Below are positions 5,145 through 5,401 of a stretch of 5,401 nucleotides of DNA, one piece after another; position 1 is the first letter of the stretch; each line of letters begins with the position of its first letter. The notes beneath the pieces were generated by a model. The model did not search any database. It saw nothing but the letters and a program-made list of their open reading frames with translations, and was not told the origin of the DNA. The DNA is from Holosporales bacterium (GTDB lineage Bacteria; Pseudomonadota; Alphaproteobacteria; UBA3830; JAIRMZ01): positions 1-5,401 of the forward strand of contig JAITIJ010000052.1 of assembly GCA_031279495.1 (NCBI GenBank), written 5' to 3'. A program made the position numbers and the translations under genes.

Positions 5145-5401
5145 TTAGAACAAACTTGGATACGAGCCTTTTCGCTGAAGATTACTCGTCGATGTGGCTG
5201 TGTTTTTGTGGTTTCTTGCTGTAGCTATGGTACAAGCTTTGAGCAGGTGGATTCCTTCGGAATAGGTGTGTGAGGTTGGAGCAGGAGCATCTGCGTTTTG
5301 GGATTCAGAGTTGCAAGGGCTAGTGATTGATAGGTGCATTTATCTAGGTTATTAAGGAGGGAGCGTTAATTACTGTGGATATTTTATGTTATTGTGTATT
5401 T
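5145..5401. other. Right-edge region without a recognised gene
   Basis: I see no convincing gene. A minus-strand frame (5145-5339, 64 codons) lacks a ribosome binding site and has a stop just upstream of its ATG. A small hairpin, ATTCC-TTC-GGAAT, lies at 5251-5263. Close to the edge, AAGGAGG (5354-5360) is a strong ribosome-binding-site sequence, but the nearest possible start, GTG at 5375, is 14 nt away and opens only 9 codons before the window ends. The last 40 bases are A+T-rich. This may be the leader of a rightward gene beyond the window. Confidence 0.3.

Noticed and set aside
5145..5339. Minus-strand frame of 64 codons
   Set aside because: It has no ribosome binding site, a stop lies directly upstream of the ATG, and no domain is recognisable.

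Overview
The window looks like part of an alphaproteobacterial chromosome. The evidence is a secreted, porin-like beta-barrel protein, a class A penicillin-binding protein (PBP) of the PBP1A type, a DUF167/YggU protein, and tRNA-Pro and tRNA-His genes that both encode their 3' CCA. The moderate base composition, the sparse gene packing and a decayed gene fragment would suit a host-associated lineage such as Holosporales. That placement is an inference; no marker here fixes the order or genus.

Layout from left to right. Positions 1-276 hold no gene I can name. Positions 277-594 (+) carry a possible small basic protein whose C-terminal half is an 18-residue repeat, made by a 54-bp tandem repeat (422-569). 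Two of the repeat units contain a perfect DnaA box. A strong intrinsic terminator at 600-625 closes the leftward porin gene (650-2050, -). The gap upstream of the porin (2051-2449) holds a candidate promoter, a hairpin, a run of nine G and a broken fragment of a class A PBP gene. That fragment abuts the 3' end of tRNA-Pro(TGG) (2450-2526, -). Next come a DUF167 gene (2579-2854, -) and a full-length bifunctional PBP (2857-4845, -), separated by 2 bp and surely co-transcribed. Divergent promoters lie between the PBP gene and tRNA-His(GTG) (4967-5044, +). The right end (5045-5401) has nested inverted repeats and no convincing gene.

The functional theme is the cell envelope: an outer-membrane channel and a peptidoglycan synthase. 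The tRNA genes are independent units, each with a recognisable promoter. No defence system, CRISPR array or complete mobile element is visible. The most notable observations are the PBP pseudogene fragment, which is about 85% identical to the intact gene and lies about 1.2 kb from the matching part of it, the DnaA-box-bearing tandem repeat, the acidic N-terminus and six cysteines of the porin, and the start-codon-masking inverted repeat after tRNA-His.
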